Shown: positions 35,441-46,625, counted from the stretch's first letter. The stretch: DNA of 64,000 nt from Protea cynaroides (GCA_028583415.1 CM053266.1:78503237-78567236); one strand, 5' to 3'. The notes: generated from the letters alone by a model not told the origin. Translations and numbers: made by a program.

Positions 35441-35581
35441 ACTGAATGTACCCATTATTAGATGGACCGGCGAGAGTCAGTATACACACACTACACAGGA
35501 TCCAGATCATGGTGGATGCACATCTTCATCACGGCCTATACACGTAGGTCTCGTCAACGAGAATGCCCTTTGCAACCAGTG

Positions 35582-35933
35582 GAAGAAGGTCGATGGGGGT
35601 CGTAAGTATGCGGACCTATTGTATCCTAGGTAGCTAATGATCAAAGTAGTGACAGGCATGGAAAAGCTTTCCTAAAAAAGTTTTCAATTGAATCTATATA
35701 TGTAACAAGAGAACATGAAATAAAAGAGACTTGAACTCTGGAGAAAAACCTCTCTCATTCTGTTGTCATTGCTTTCAGTCGAGTTTTTTCAGTATCTAAG
35801 CTCAATAGGAAAGGAGATAGTATTGATAAACTGTGTCTCGGGGAACCCTTATTTTCTGAAGGAGCTTCATTGTTTCATTGAGAGTTTCATATTGTCTGTC
35901 TTGGTAATTCCATTCCGGATTCTAGCGACAACA
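35582..35933 (+). repeat. 5' LTR remnant of the LARD-type element
   Basis: Matches the last part of 40654-41433. A 42-bp stretch between two GGGGGTCG words is missing here, consistent with slippage between them. Ends GCGACAACA. Confidence 0.85.
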
Positions 35934-35954
35934 GTTTGGCGCCCACCGTGGGGC
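35934..35954 (+). other. Primer binding site block of the LARD-type element
   Basis: TTTGGCGCCCACCGTGGGGC directly follows the LTR, a phrase common after LTRs of plant Ty3 elements. The tRNA was not determined. Confidence 0.6.
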
Positions 35955-36102
35955 CTTGACACACTTTGTTTGTTCAAGTATCTCCTTTTCCATCGAGTCA
36001 GAGAAATGAAGGGAAGAAAGAGAGAGAAACATTCCCAACTTTCTCCCTCTGCTCCAATTCCATTTTCCCCCAAGCAACTTAGCCAGTTTTCTTAACATTG
36101 GC

Positions 36103-36414
36103 ATGGCACTACCAGGAAGAGCTGAAAGTTCTTATAACCTACGGGAAACTCAAGCCCGGCGGGCTGAAGCGAATATGGCCAGAGAACGGGTAGATGACCC
36201 AAGGGGACAAGATCCCCAAGATGTGTTTCCAGAGGAGCCAACCAATGATGGAGCAGGTGGTCCCAATCCAAATCCATCCCAATACGTTTCCAGGGAGCAA
36301 TTTGACAGATTGGCCCAGCAGTTGGCCGCTTTGACAGAATTGTTACAACAACGGCCCACAAGAGTACCAGGCAACTTCGGTACCACCAGTAGATGTACCA
36401 GAGGTCCCACATAG
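36103..36414 (+). CDS. Short gag-like ORF of the LARD-type element
   Basis: ATG at 36103 opens 103 codons ending TAG. It is rich in Arg, Glu, Gln and Pro, with VSREQFDRLAQQLAALTELL, a short amphipathic helix. Coding-like sequence continues past the stop (RRDSPSVDSYHRRG, about 36440-36480), so it is probably the start of a truncated gag. No capsid or zinc knuckle follows. Confidence 0.5.
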   Translation: MALPGRAESSYNLRETQARRAEANMARERVDDPRGQDPQDVFPEEPTNDGAGGPNPNPSQYVSREQFDRLAQQLAALTELLQQRPTRVPGNFGTTSRCTRGPT

Positions 36415-36692
36415 ATCGTGACAATCTATACGTCAAGGAGGGATAGTCCCTCAGTAGATTCGTATCACCGCAGGGGTCGAAGTGGTCAGTGGGAAGATCT
36501 GCGACCCCAATCTGTCCTAGAAATCGACCCTACGGAAATCGTTGAAAGTAGCTAAGAGTCCCTAGGGGTCTCTCGCCGGTCGTCTATCTCACGAAGGATG
36601 GGGTCGAGGCAAGGTGACAGGTGGGCCAGAGCCGGGATGTACACCAAATCAGAGGTGGTACGGGAGGCCCAAAGGAGGGTCGATGCTGCTCG

Positions 36693-39600
36693 CTAAGCTC
36701 GTGAGGAAGCCCAAGCAAGGAATGAAGAAGCTAGGAGAATCCAAAAAGAAACCCAAGCCATGGTCGAAGAAGTCAAAGGGGGATAGGCAGGATCCTCAGA
36801 AGTCGTCCCAAGAGTATCCGAAGTGTCTGATGGAGGAGCAGTGGAGGGTGGAGCTGCTTCTTGAGGAGGAGGAAGACTTGAAGGCGGCATGAGCTTATCC
36901 CGGATCACCCTACTCATGAGGGGAATCTGGGAAAAATCGAAGGCCAGAAGATGGGCAGACATCTGCGAGTGCACGACCAAAAGAGCTTCCCGGATGGACC
37001 TAGCTCTTTCCTTCTTGAACAGGCCCTCCATGTCCTCAAAGTCGAGTAAGGCTCTCAGGGTCTTCTCTTTGTGTTGCGTCAGAGAAGAGTGGGCTTGCGC
37101 TAACTCTTCGGTCAGGCGAGCAATTGAAGACTGCATGTCGACACTTTGCCCCTGCATAACAGCCAAGTCTCCTTTGAGGGCAGCTTCCTTGGTGATAGAT
37201 TGGGCCAACTCGGCTTGTAACTTGTGATTTTCTGCCAACAAGCTGCCGTTGCAGAACTTTGACCTCCTCCTCCAGTTGGTTGTTGAGATCGGTGGTCGCT
37301 TTGAGTTGGTCTGCCATGACCTCATTGGACAGCCACACTTCAGACAGCTCCTTTTGGGCAGTCTCGAAGACTTTGGCACGAGTAGTGAAATGCTCATTCA
37401 ACCGACGGTACTTAGTCTTCTCGTCAGATAGCCATCTCCGGTTCAACTCCAACGATGCTTCAGCAGTACGCCACTTTATGTCTAGTTCCTTGGCCCGGTC
37501 ATCTGCTTCTTTGGCCCGCGCCTCTGCTTCCAAGGCTCTTGCCTCAGCGTCATCCCTCTCTTGCTCGACCACCTCAAATTCAGAAGAAAGGGAGTCTTTT
37601 TATTCTTTCCATACCTCATCGGCCTCAGTACGAGTTGCAATAGCCGCGTCTCGATCACGGTTGGCTTGGTCGCGCTCTGTGAGGGCAAGGGACAGAAGTC
37701 GGCTGTTTTGCTGGGCAGCAGCATACGCCTCTCTCAATTTTCGTACGGAGTTTACTAGCATCTTCCGGTAGTAGTTCGTCCCACACATCAACTACAAAAA
37801 GGAAGATAACAAGGAATATCTGTGAGAAAGGGATAAAAAAAAAAAAAAAAAAAAAGAGTTGGAAGGCTTACTTGGTAAAGGGCCGCACATTGGCCCTGGT
37901 CGATACCCTCAAGCTGGACATAATTGAAAACCTCGTCATCGGCAGGAAGACAGGCATTATGGATGATTTCTTGAGCTACTAGGCGGTTGCGTAACCCAGT
38001 GTCTGTGGAATGTACCCTCCAAGAGGGGACGAATACAGAAGGCTCAGCGGTGGTAGAGCTCGAGCCGGAAGCAGAAGAAGAAGAACTGGTTGAAGGAAAG
38101 GTCGAAGACCAGGGGGGTAAGGCGACAGGTTCGACCGGGCTTTTCCCTCTAATACCCTCCTCAGTAGGGTGACTGGGGGAAAAGGATTGAACGGGCATAG
38201 AGGAAGTTGAAATTTGAGGAAAGGTAGAAGGGGCCAACGGAGGTAACTCTCCGGACAGGGGACGGAAAGAGGTAACCACAATGGAGTCTGTGGTAAGGGA
38301 AGACATACTGGAAGGGACTGGAGGGAAAACTTCCAGACTCGAGGGTGGTGGTGGTGGAGCAGCCAGAATGATCGGTGCAGAATAGGGTGGAGCGTCGACT
38401 CCAGAACTTGAATCCACGGTCAGAGGGGGGATGACCGTTGTAGTAGCAGGTTTGGCGTTGTCGGAAAGACTGGATGGCGCCAGGTCGATAGGTGCTACAT
38501 TCTCGGAGAAACTAGCAGGAACCTGGTCGACATGTGTCTCGTCCGGAAGAAGAGTGCACAGCGGTGGAGGGCCAGCCGGGATCCGTTGCAGGATGTCTTG
38601 GGGGGTGTCTTCAGGGAAAATGAGCTTGGGGGTCTCTGAGGAAAGTTTCCTCCTTTTCAATCTGTGCATGGTCTCCGCCACAGTGACGTCATCATCCTCT
38701 GTAAAAAAAAAAAATGTGTGTATCAATACAGTTATAGAGTCATAAAGGTCGATAAAATAAAAAAAAAAGAAGAAAGGTGTACGTACCATCCTCGTCGACA
38801 TCAATGACCGACGGCAACGTGGACCCCCCAGTCGAAGGAAGAGGGTCGGATGCTGGTGCTTCTGGGCGAGCGTCTGGCTCAGAGCTCCCAGAGAGCGGAA
38901 CACTCGAAGACTCAGGGCCGATGGGAGGAGTGACGCATACTGGAGGCAGCGCGGGAATCTCGGTAGGAACAGTGGGAGCGGCATCCGCGGCTTTTTCGAG
39001 GGCCTCCAGTTTTCGGGCCACAAAAGCGATTATCTCCTCTTTCTCTCGTTGTTGGTGGCAGAACAGATCCGTCCCCATAAGGTCTTCCCAAATGCTGTCG
39101 TTCAGTCCTTCCACTGTATCATGAACCAACGGAAAATCATTAGAGGTGGAATAAACATGCAACAATGAAAGAGAAGGTTAGTGCTACCATGAAACTTACT
39201 TAGTCCGTACAGGTACAAGAATTGGTTGTTACACAGGTCCTCGTACTGGACTGCTCTCCCTCGTTCTTCTACCCGTTCGAGGGTCTCTATCTCAAGCGGA
39301 GTCAGAAGCGGAGCGACCCCTACTATGGAGGGGTCGATGAACTGCCATCGGTTTCCGATGGGGAAGGAGTGCATACCTTGAAGAGTATGACCCCATTTTA
39401 TTATAGCCCTAAAGAACCTCTCTTTCCAATGAGGCACAGAGGAGGGGGTGGTTTCAATCATGGGGGAAACTATGTCGAAGTTCCGACGGAAGAAATAGTA
39501 AGTACCGTTGGGTTTGGTTTTATGGGTCGAGGGTTCGTGCCAGATCAGAACCCCCACATCGAACAGAAACTGGAAAAACCTCAATGTGGGGGGTTCTCGA

Positions 39601-40040
39601 CATCGAAGGAAGAAGATGATAAAGGAATGAATGTGAGCCCAAGAGTTGGGTGGAAGCTGAGTAGGGGCTAGGCTATAGTAGCCTAGAATCTCAAATACCA
39701 AGGGATGGCAAGGGAAACGAAAGCCGGACAGAAACATGTTGAGATTCACCACCATCCTATGAGAATAAGGGTGGCATGCTCGGTCCTCCGGAACCGGAAC
39801 AATTAACTCAACAGAGTCAGGGACACAAAAGGAAGCCCTAAGATCCTGAAGTTTAGGTTCAGTTATGATAGACTTCACCGAGGAAGCCACACAGAGAGGA
39901 CCAGCCTCATCGGAGATATCGTGGGAAGAGCTTCCAGGGTTACCACTGGAGCTCTCCCCACCCTGAGTAGATTGCGGGGGGTGCGATCGACGCAGGGTAG
40001 GCTCAGAAGCATGACTGACAATGGCTTTGTCGCGAGCCAT
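36693..40040 (-). CDS. Four-exon antisense gene, 'putative gypsy-type transposon' domain plus coiled coil
   Basis: Exons on the minus strand: 40040-39200, 39113-38787, 38698-37872, 37791-about 36693. Each junction is GT/AG, phases join, and the introns are 70-90 bp. Exon 1 (MARDKAIVSHASEPTLRRSH) has a domain with HPLVFEILGYYSLAPTQLPP, NSWAHIHSFIIFF and W-x-x-x-F-F, matching the plant domain often called 'putative gypsy type transposon'. Exon 2 is acidic/Pro-rich, exon 3 Ser/Pro/Thr-rich. Exon 4 is a long heptad-like coiled coil (EARALEAEARAKEADDRAKE). Exon 4 is damaged: TAA at 37600 and a frameshift near 37245. About 950 residues if whole. Function unknown. It is transcribed, if at all, against the retroelement. 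Confidence 0.65.
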
Positions 40041-40653
40041 GATGGGTTAGCAGAGAAGTAAAAATAGAGAACAAGAAAAGCGAAACTTACTCGGATAATG
40101 ATCGGATCACCGGAAACCTCTACGGAAAGAAGATGTCGTTGATAGAGTTGGGAAGGTAGAACCAGAAAACTTCGGGAGAGAAGGCCTTCGTGAAAATTCC
40201 AGAAACAGCGGGAGCGCCAGGAAGAAGATAAGAAGAAGGATGAGATTTTTATAGGTTTGCTGGCAGGTGGGTTACAGTCTGATAGTCATGATAGTTCTTG
40301 ACCGTCGTGACTGTCAGACTAGATGCAGACGTAACTTTTAGGAGGAAATGACGTGTGGACGGGTGCGATGATTATTAAGAGGCGGGAGATATGCACTGTT
40401 CAAAAAACAACGGCTCGATGAAAATGGTAACGGCACCAGGAGCATTTAACAGAGATTAACTCTAATTATGGTGAAATGTTACGGGTGCTAGGCCAGGGAT
40501 GCGGGCGTTCAAGTTTCGAAAAAGAAGGACCAATAGAGATAATCATGTCACAGAGAAGTCGGCGGAAGATCGTCCACGTGCTCAGAAGAGGATATTTTCC
40601 CTTAAAGATATGTCTCCTTCGGTCGAAATGACGCGAAGGAGACAAGGGGGTTC
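40041..40653. other. Region between the antisense gene start and the 3' LTR
   Basis: No coding frame. It would hold the promoter of the antisense gene. No convincing TATA box was seen. The last 20 bp is the purine tract of the element. Confidence 0.4.
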
Positions 40654-41433
40654 TGTTAGGGAAAATAATGGTTGATTAAATCTAACCGTAGAAAGAGAAT
40701 TTCAGATGATCTTTCGGGGATGAGCACGTGGCGTTCATCTACGGTACATGGTATGAGAAGGAAGATATTGCGGAAAATATTGTAAGGGACCTATGTTCGA
40801 CCCTCTATGCTGACTCGGATAAGATGCGACTGATTGATGTGGGTTGTTGGCCATTAATGGATTGTCATTAATGGCCATAAATGCTGACAACAACCATAAA
40901 TGCAAGGCATGCTGATTTGATCCGCCGAGTCACTAGATCTAGGTCGAAATCGGCGGATAGTCAGAACCTTACTTGGTAAAAGCGCAAGGACAGAAACGGA
41001 CATCTGAGGGTATGGGGAACATGACCCAAAAGAGGGGTCGAAGAAGGTCGATGGGGGTCGAAAAGTGATTGACAAGACATTATCGCACGATCTAGGGGGT
41101 CGTAAGCATGCGGACCTATTGTATCCTAGGTAGCTAATGATCAAAGTAGTGACAGGCATGGGAAAGCTTGCCTAAAAAAGTTTCCAATTGAATCTATATA
41201 TGTAACAAGAGAACATGAAATAAAAGAGACTTGAACTCTGGAGAAAAACCTCTCTCATTCTGTTGTCATTGCTTTCAATCGAGTTCTTTCAGTATCTAAG
41301 CTCAATAAGAAAGGAGATAGTATTGATAAACAGTGTTTCAGGGAACCCTTATTTTCTAAAGGAGTTCCATTGTTTCATTGAGAGTTCCATATTGTCTGTC
41401 TTGGTAATTCCATTCCGGATTCCAGCGACAACA
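40654..41433 (+). repeat. 3' LTR of the LARD-type element
   Basis: TGTTAGGGAAAATAATGG to GCGACAACA, 780 bp. It ends where the hAT transposase tail resumes (ACAGTCTCTTTTCAG). Confidence 0.75.
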
Positions 41434-42603
41434 ACAGTCTCTTTTCAGTCCCAAATTTGCAGAGAACCACGCCCCCACACCAGCCAATATATGCTCACTT
41501 TACTCCACATTATAGTGAATTGTATCCAATGTTAGGTATCTTTAGAAACTTCCCGGATCATGTGTATGAGAAATATGTGGAAGACTACCAGACCTTCTAT
41601 AGCCAAAGGATGTCGTGGCAGGACTTTGTTTATCAGACCGAGATATATTTTCTTCAGCAAAGTCAATTTAATCAGATGGAACCTGCACGCCACTTTACAT
41701 ATGATTAGACATTGGGATGGACTGATGGGAATATATTATTTCATTTTGAGTATTTAAGTTTTTCATATAATGAGCACTTGTGAGTTATGTCATTTTATGG
41801 GATTTATGATTTATGAATGTATGATTTTCCGACAATGTGATTACTTTTTATGCTTCAAATGTGTTTATATATGTTAAATAAGTATTTTCCTGCAATATAT
41901 AGCCTTAAAATGGCTTTAAAATGACCTTAAAACATCAAAAAATGGCTTAAACCATAAAAAAAAAATGTCCCTTTGGGAGTTTCTGCAGGTTTTCGGGTCG
42001 AGATCTCGGTAATCTCGGTTTTCTCAAGGGTCGAGACACCCTCGAGATCCGAGATTTCGAACTATGCTCATGACACAGAATTGCTGGCAATGTTAATTGC
42101 TCCCTGATTATCACACATCATATCTATAGACTTGGTGATAGGAAACCCATTTCTTGAAGAAAAGACCTCGGCCACTTCAACTCAGTTGAAGTATGACAAT
42201 GACTTACACCCTGAAAGCATCTGCTGAAGTTTAGATAGAAAAAGTGCCCAATCTGAGTATGCCATTGAAGAGGAGAGACACCATTAGCAGAAAAGGCTGT
42301 ATTCAAAGAAGCTTCATGATCCATATAATATAGCCCATCATGCCCTCCACCAATCTTATTCTTTATCCAAAGATCTTGAAAGACACAAGAGGAAGGATAA
42401 AATGTAACAGAACAATTGAGACATTTTGTAAGTTGACAAACAGACAAAAGATTCAAAGGTAACTAGAGAACATCAAGAACATAAGATAAGATAGGGAAGG
42501 AGTAGGTGAAACAACAGAGGAAACCATGGTGGGCCCATTAGCAAGGATAACCCGGGATGTGAAACATGTTTCAATGCGAAAAGAAAACAACTTGGGCTTA
42601 TCA

Positions 42604-42841
42604 GTCATGTGGTTAGATGCACCAGAATCAATGACCCAGGAATTATGGGATAAGGACGACTAAAGAGTGATAATACTTGTATGAGCAATAAGTGTGGCTG
42701 TAGATGTGGAAGCAGAGGTCTAAGTGATGTGGTTAGATGCAATAGAATCAATGACCCAGGAATTACGGGATAAGGAGGACAAAAGAGAGAGAGTACTAGT
42801 ATGAGCGATGAAAGTGGTTGTAGATGTGGAAGCAGAGGTCT
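42604..42841 (-). repeat. 119-bp tandem duplication across the copia 1 protease motif
   Basis: Two adjacent copies share ATGTGGTTAGATGCA, AATCAATGACCCAGGAATTA and GTAGATGTGGAAGCAGAGGT. The copy nearer RNase H (42604-42722) keeps the D-S-G-A active-site triad; the other reads D-S-I-A. Confidence 0.9.
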
Positions 42842-43134
42842 CAAGTTGCTGGATATGTTTCAGTAACAAGAGTGACTTTTCCAAAACATTAGTAAGGAGT
42901 ATATATTTAACTCTTACCACATTCCTTTCAAGGAACTATAATTTTTGCCAATGGACTTGTTACCCTGTTTAAAATTAAATATCTTCTCATTTAATTTATA
43001 TATATGAGACATATTCTTGTTGTGGGAGAAAATCTCTTTGAGATCATTCCACACATCCTTTGGATCCAATTGGGGGCTCCATACTGTTCCACAACCACAT
43101 AAGGAGTGTATCATTTTCTTGAATCCACTCAAAC

Positions 43135-43470
43135 TTTGTTTGGTTGCAACGGGAATTGAAGGGAAGGGAAGTGAAATTTTTTAACTTTAAAAGGAAATTT
43201 TTGTAGAGATTACAACACATGCTATCATATTTCTATGTAACTAATTCCAAATCATTCCATATTTAGTTATTAACTTACACTTCACTTTGCATTCAAATCC
43301 CTTGCATTTAAAAGGTAAAATAAATTTTACATCTTACAATTATCATTACTAAATATGTTAAGAAATTTAGGTAGTTTATACAATTATGTTATGTTACAAC
43401 TATAAAAGTTTCTTTTTAAAGTTAAAAAATTTCACTTCCTTTCCCTTCAATTCCCTTGCAACCAAACAAA
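43135..43470. mobile_element. MITE with long near-perfect inverted repeats
   Basis: TTTGTTTGGTTGCAACGGGA at the left and its near-complement at the right (CCCTTGCAACCAAACAAA) begin inverted repeats of about 60 bp that continue through GAAGGGAAGGGAAGTGAAAT and TTTTTTAACTTTAAAA. 336 bp with no coding capacity. It splits the copia 1 gag frame. The target duplication is unclear. Confidence 0.85.
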
Positions 43471-44139
43471 ACCTCAGTGAATACCTTAGAATCAGCCTTA
43501 GGAGGATGAGACATAAGATATTTTAGTTGTTCTATGGCATTTTATATAAACTTTAACAGCTTGCACCTGTAATAGGTAATTAGAAGCTCCGTTGTGCTTT
43601 ATAGTAGTGATCTGAACATTCACACTATCTGTGGAAGCTTTTGAGTCATTCATGGTAATAATCAACCCTAAATCAGCACAATATCTCCACAGTACTATAA
43701 CAAAGTAAAGAAAAAGAAAGAGAAAGAGAAGGAGAAGAAGATGGAGTGAATAGAAGGAGAAGAAGATGGAGTGAATAGAAGGAGAGAGAGAGGATCGATG
43801 AGAGGTATCTCTCCCGTCGTCCTAGCTTTATTTATAATGAATAAGAGAGTTACAATAAACAAAGTAAGTCTATGTCAACTAGGAAATATAAAACTAGTAG
43901 AAGTAGAATTAATCTACTCTAGAACTAAAAAGAAACTATTGAGTTACATAGAATGACTAATTACCAAAACACCACCAGTGACAGACTAAATAGTATATTA
44001 AACATCACCATAATATAAGAATCTCAACACTCCCACCCCAGCTTGGAACAACAAGAATAGATTTGAACCGCAACACGGTCTTCAGTTAGTGACACCAATT
44101 AACGAACACCAAGCAGCATAGGTTCTTCCTACAGAAGGT

Positions 44140-44350
44140 AGATAGTAGTAGTAGTAGTAGTAGAGTAGTAGTAGGCTAGTAGTAGCAACTGTAGTAGTAG
44201 TAGCAACAATAGTAGCAATAGTAGCAACAGTAGCAGTAGCAGTAGCAACAATAGTAGCAGCAACAGTAGTAGTAACAATAGCAGTGGTAATAGTAGTAGT
44301 ACCAGTAGTAGCAGTAGCACCAGCAATAATAGTAGTAGTAGTAGTAGCAG
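44140..44350. repeat. (TAG)n imperfect triplet repeat
   Basis: TAG/CAG/CAA triplets over about 210 bp inside copia 2. It creates long artificial poly-Leu or Thr/Ala frames on the minus strand. Confidence 0.9.
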
Positions 44351-46059
44351 CAGTATTAGCGTAATATAGGTCACTGCAAACCAAGTAGTAGTAGTAGGCT
44401 CTTTCATGAGCAAAAAAGGTAGTAAGCTCCATCACGAGCAAAGAATAGTAAAGTTGGATCACGTGCAACTGGATTTAAAGTTGCATCACGTGCAACAAAT
44501 AGGCTGAACAATGATAATGTATCTCTTCCATGAGCAGACATGAACATGAGCAATGTATATGTTCCGTTTCCCACTCACGTGAAGCATTGTAAGTGAAATA
44601 ATGCAGAGGATGCAAGAAGAAAGAGAGTCCACCATTATTCGACAGTAGCAATTAGTAGCATATCGAAGGATGAACAGTACAAGAAATCTCATAAGCAAGG
44701 GTAGCCACAAATAAAATCTCAATAAAATAATCTCCAATCATCCCCTGGCGGTAGCAACAATAACCAGCCCATATTCGGTGTAGAATAACACTAGGAATAA
44801 AGTATCCAAATTTTAAGGCAATCCGACAATTGGGTTCATAGTTTTTGAAGTATTCAGAATTGTTTGGGACATCTTGGAAAGGCAAACAGACCCTTAGGAA
44901 GGCAACAAATGGACTCCAATGGCAATATGGTAATTGCTAGAACAATCCAAGGTAAAGTAATCAAAGGAAAGGACCGAAGAGGAAATATATTTAATGTTTG
45001 AAGGCAAACATGGAAGTAAAAGTGAATGGAGGACAAAACAAGATTAGGTTTAATGAGGAGGGTATTTCAGGAATCTTACCAAATAGGAAAGGAAAACTTA
45101 AAGATAGGGTTAGCAGGAATAAAGGTTGAAAGGAGGGGGTAAATCCACATTGGCCCCTCGTGCAGGCTTGTTTCTGCTAGAAACTCACTTTTTCTCCTAT
45201 TGCTCTTGTTCTAGTGAACACTATGTTGTACATTCCATAATCATGTTACTGTATAGGTTTGAAACTAAATGGGAAAGAATGAATTAAATGACAACTCATC
45301 GTTGTTCTGTAACTAGAAGTGAGGGATAACTAAGTAATAAGGGATTGTAAGAGGGGTAAAATTGGAAAGATAAGGAAGGAAAACAATTCACGACTGTGTC
45401 TGGAGTCATCTTCTACCTTTGACCAAACCAGAGGCGGAAACCCTACCTCGATTCAGCCCTTGTATCTCACTTAATACAACTCCAATGGAGCTGAAACTTT
45501 TGGGTATAAACCTGAACTCATATTTCTCTTGAATCCAACAAACAAAGATGTCAAACAGCCCTAAAATTTTCTCAAAGTGAATTTGGCGGTAGACTCAGAG
45601 TTTGATTTGGTTTGAGATGTGGTTCTCATAGCAGAGGTTTGATTCAGGCCCAAAATCCTAGGACTCAGGTCTGCCTTGGATAGGTAAAAGAATCCCTCAA
45701 ATAACAGCTCAAGCTGGTGAGCCTTGACGAATCTACCACTCAATCGTTTAGCCTCTGAATTACCGCTAATGGTACGCAGTGAACAGTGATTGGAAATAAA
45801 AAATAAGAAACAAAAGGAAAGGTAGAGAGGAAGGATTAAGGAAGGAAATATAAACTACGATCCAGCAATCAGAAAAGATAATCCGAGGAATTAATAAAAA
45901 CTCACTCAGCAAACCAGAACTAAGAAGGAAGATGCAGCAGTGGTGGCAAAGGTGGTTGCACACCATAATGGAGAACCTTAAATGATTCTCAAACTGGCAA
46001 CCCAGGTAATTGCTGTGATACCATGTAACAAAGAAAAGAAAGAAAGAGAAGGAGAAGAA

Positions 46060-46061
<2 letters not shown>

Positions 46062-46114
<53 letters not shown>
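46062..46114. repeat. (GA)n microsatellite in the copia 2 right LTR
   Basis: About 25 GA units. The left LTR has only short GAAG/GAGA runs here, so the expansion came after insertion. Confidence 0.95.
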
Positions 46115-46118
<4 letters not shown>

Positions 46119-46625
46119 AGTGAGTTACAATAAACGAAGGATGTCTATATCAACTAGGAAATATAAAACGTGTAAAAGTAGAATTCTTTTACTCTAGAAC
46201 TAGAAGGAAACTATCCTATTTGACTACACATAGTGTAGCCGAGTTACATAGAATGACTAATTACTAAACATCACCAACACTAGTGACAGACTAAGCAGTA
46301 TACTAAACATGACCATAATATAAGAATCTCAACAAGTACAAACTGAAAACTTCCCGCCCGCACATATATCAGCAGAACACAAATAGCCAACAGCAGAAAC
46401 TTTATTCACAGCAGCATGCTTTGCGTCCCAAGCCGAAGAGCCAAAATCCCAACAGATGCAGCAGTAGGAAACCCTAGTTTTCCATGCGTTTTCCAAATTA
46501 GGGTTTAAGGCATCACAAATGCAGTAGTAGGTGGCTGCACACCAAGGTATGAAGAAGAAAATATCAAAAGGAACCTCAAACCAGCAAGAAAAGACCATGC
46601 TCATTGATCAGCCTTGCTGATACCA

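Larger units (their letters stand above)
35582..41433 (+). mobile_element. Pol-less Ty3-like element (LARD-type) carrying an antisense gene
   Basis: Inserted in the 3' part of the hAT transposase gene. LTR remnants 35582-35933 and 40654-41433 share long identical blocks; the left one lacks about 400 bp. After the left LTR comes TTTGGCGCCCACCGTGGGGC, a primer-site block. Before the right LTR is a purine-rich GAAGGAGACAAGGGGG. Inside: a short sense gag-like ORF and, on the minus strand, a four-exon gene. No protease, RT, RNase H or integrase. The target duplication is not visible because the left end is truncated. Confidence 0.8.
30812..41708 (+). pseudogene. hAT transposase gene (BED zinc finger and hAT dimerisation domain), broken
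   Basis: ATG at 30812. The BED zinc finger reads C-K-F-C-G-K-K-F...G-G-I-T-R-F-K-Q-Y-L-S; the zinc-binding His of the usual R-F-K-x-H-L is Tyr. The frame resumes at 32811 after the nested element. Catalytic-region landmarks: IMCGGWTGPTRKSIINFMVY, D-N-G-S-N-Y-K-K, W-T-P-C-A-A-H-C-I-D-L-M-L. Three introns fit GT/AG with matching phase: 34339-34421, 34552-34636, 34713-34795. The dimerisation domain reads ELRRIAIKFLSQTCSASGCE plus RNWSTFS...RLNDLVY (34820-34975). A Gly-Tyr-Asp repeat follows (35312-35440). The C-terminal tail (YPMLGIF, MSWQDFVYQTE) lies beyond the Ty3-like insertion and ends at 41708. Stops and shifts at about 33236, 33446, 33674 and 33876 make it inactive. Confidence 0.85.
29345..42066 (+). 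mobile_element. hAT DNA transposon (BED-zinc-finger type), 12.7 kb with two guests
   Basis: The ends are CATAGTTTTAAAACTCG (29345) and CGAGATTTCGAACTATG (ending 42066), imperfect terminal inverted repeats. Both termini are followed inward by GGTCGAGA/TCTCGACC-rich sequence. Perfect 8-bp CTCATGAC duplications lie at 29337-29344 and 42067-42074; eight bases is the hAT rule. It inserted into the RNase H part of copia 1. Inside are subterminal tandem repeats, a broken transposase gene, a non-autonomous hAT element (31018-32810) and a pol-less Ty3-like element (35582-41433). Without guests it is about 5.1 kb, a normal size for an autonomous hAT. Confidence 0.95.
42075..43653 (-). pseudogene. Copia 1 gag, protease, gag-pre-integrase and RNase H remains
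   Basis: On the minus strand, gag starts MNDSKASTDSVNVQ (43653), is cut by a MITE (43135-43470) and continues WNSMEPQLDPKDVWNDLKEI to about 42900. Protease: N-S-W-V-I-D-S-G-A-S-N-H-M-T at about 42605-42645, with D-S-I-A-S-N-H in a duplicate. Gag-pre-integrase: LLSVCQLTKCLNCSVTFYPS, IGGGHDGLYYMD, LQWHTQIGH. At about 42190 it jumps directly to RNase H (FLQEMGF, ITKSIDMMCDNQGAINIASN), so integrase and RT are deleted. RNase H continues beyond the hAT at 29336-29150 (STKHIE, KKLISTPLVSSKSQLVDLF, KLGTGDIYAPT). Confidence 0.85.
43696..46334 (-). mobile_element. Small non-autonomous copia element 2
   Basis: LTRs 43696-44037 and 46024-46334 are direct repeats ending CTCAACA, flanked by perfect AGTAC (43691-43695 and 46335-46339). 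Inside the right LTR lies a primer site (rc TGGTATCACAGC, one change from the iMet type). Inside the left is a purine tract (rc of CTCCCACCCCAGCTTGG). Orientation is minus. The 2.0-kb interior has no gag or pol; it holds a TAG-triplet tract (44140-44350). It inserted into the leader of copia 1, upstream of gag. The right LTR carries a (GA)n expansion (46062-46114). Confidence 0.92.

Noticed and set aside
35575..35590. Target duplication for the LARD-type element
   Set aside because: The left LTR is truncated, so the true left junction is gone.
44082..44468. Poly-Leu and Thr/Ala frames on the minus strand
   Set aside because: Generated by the (TAG)n triplet tract.
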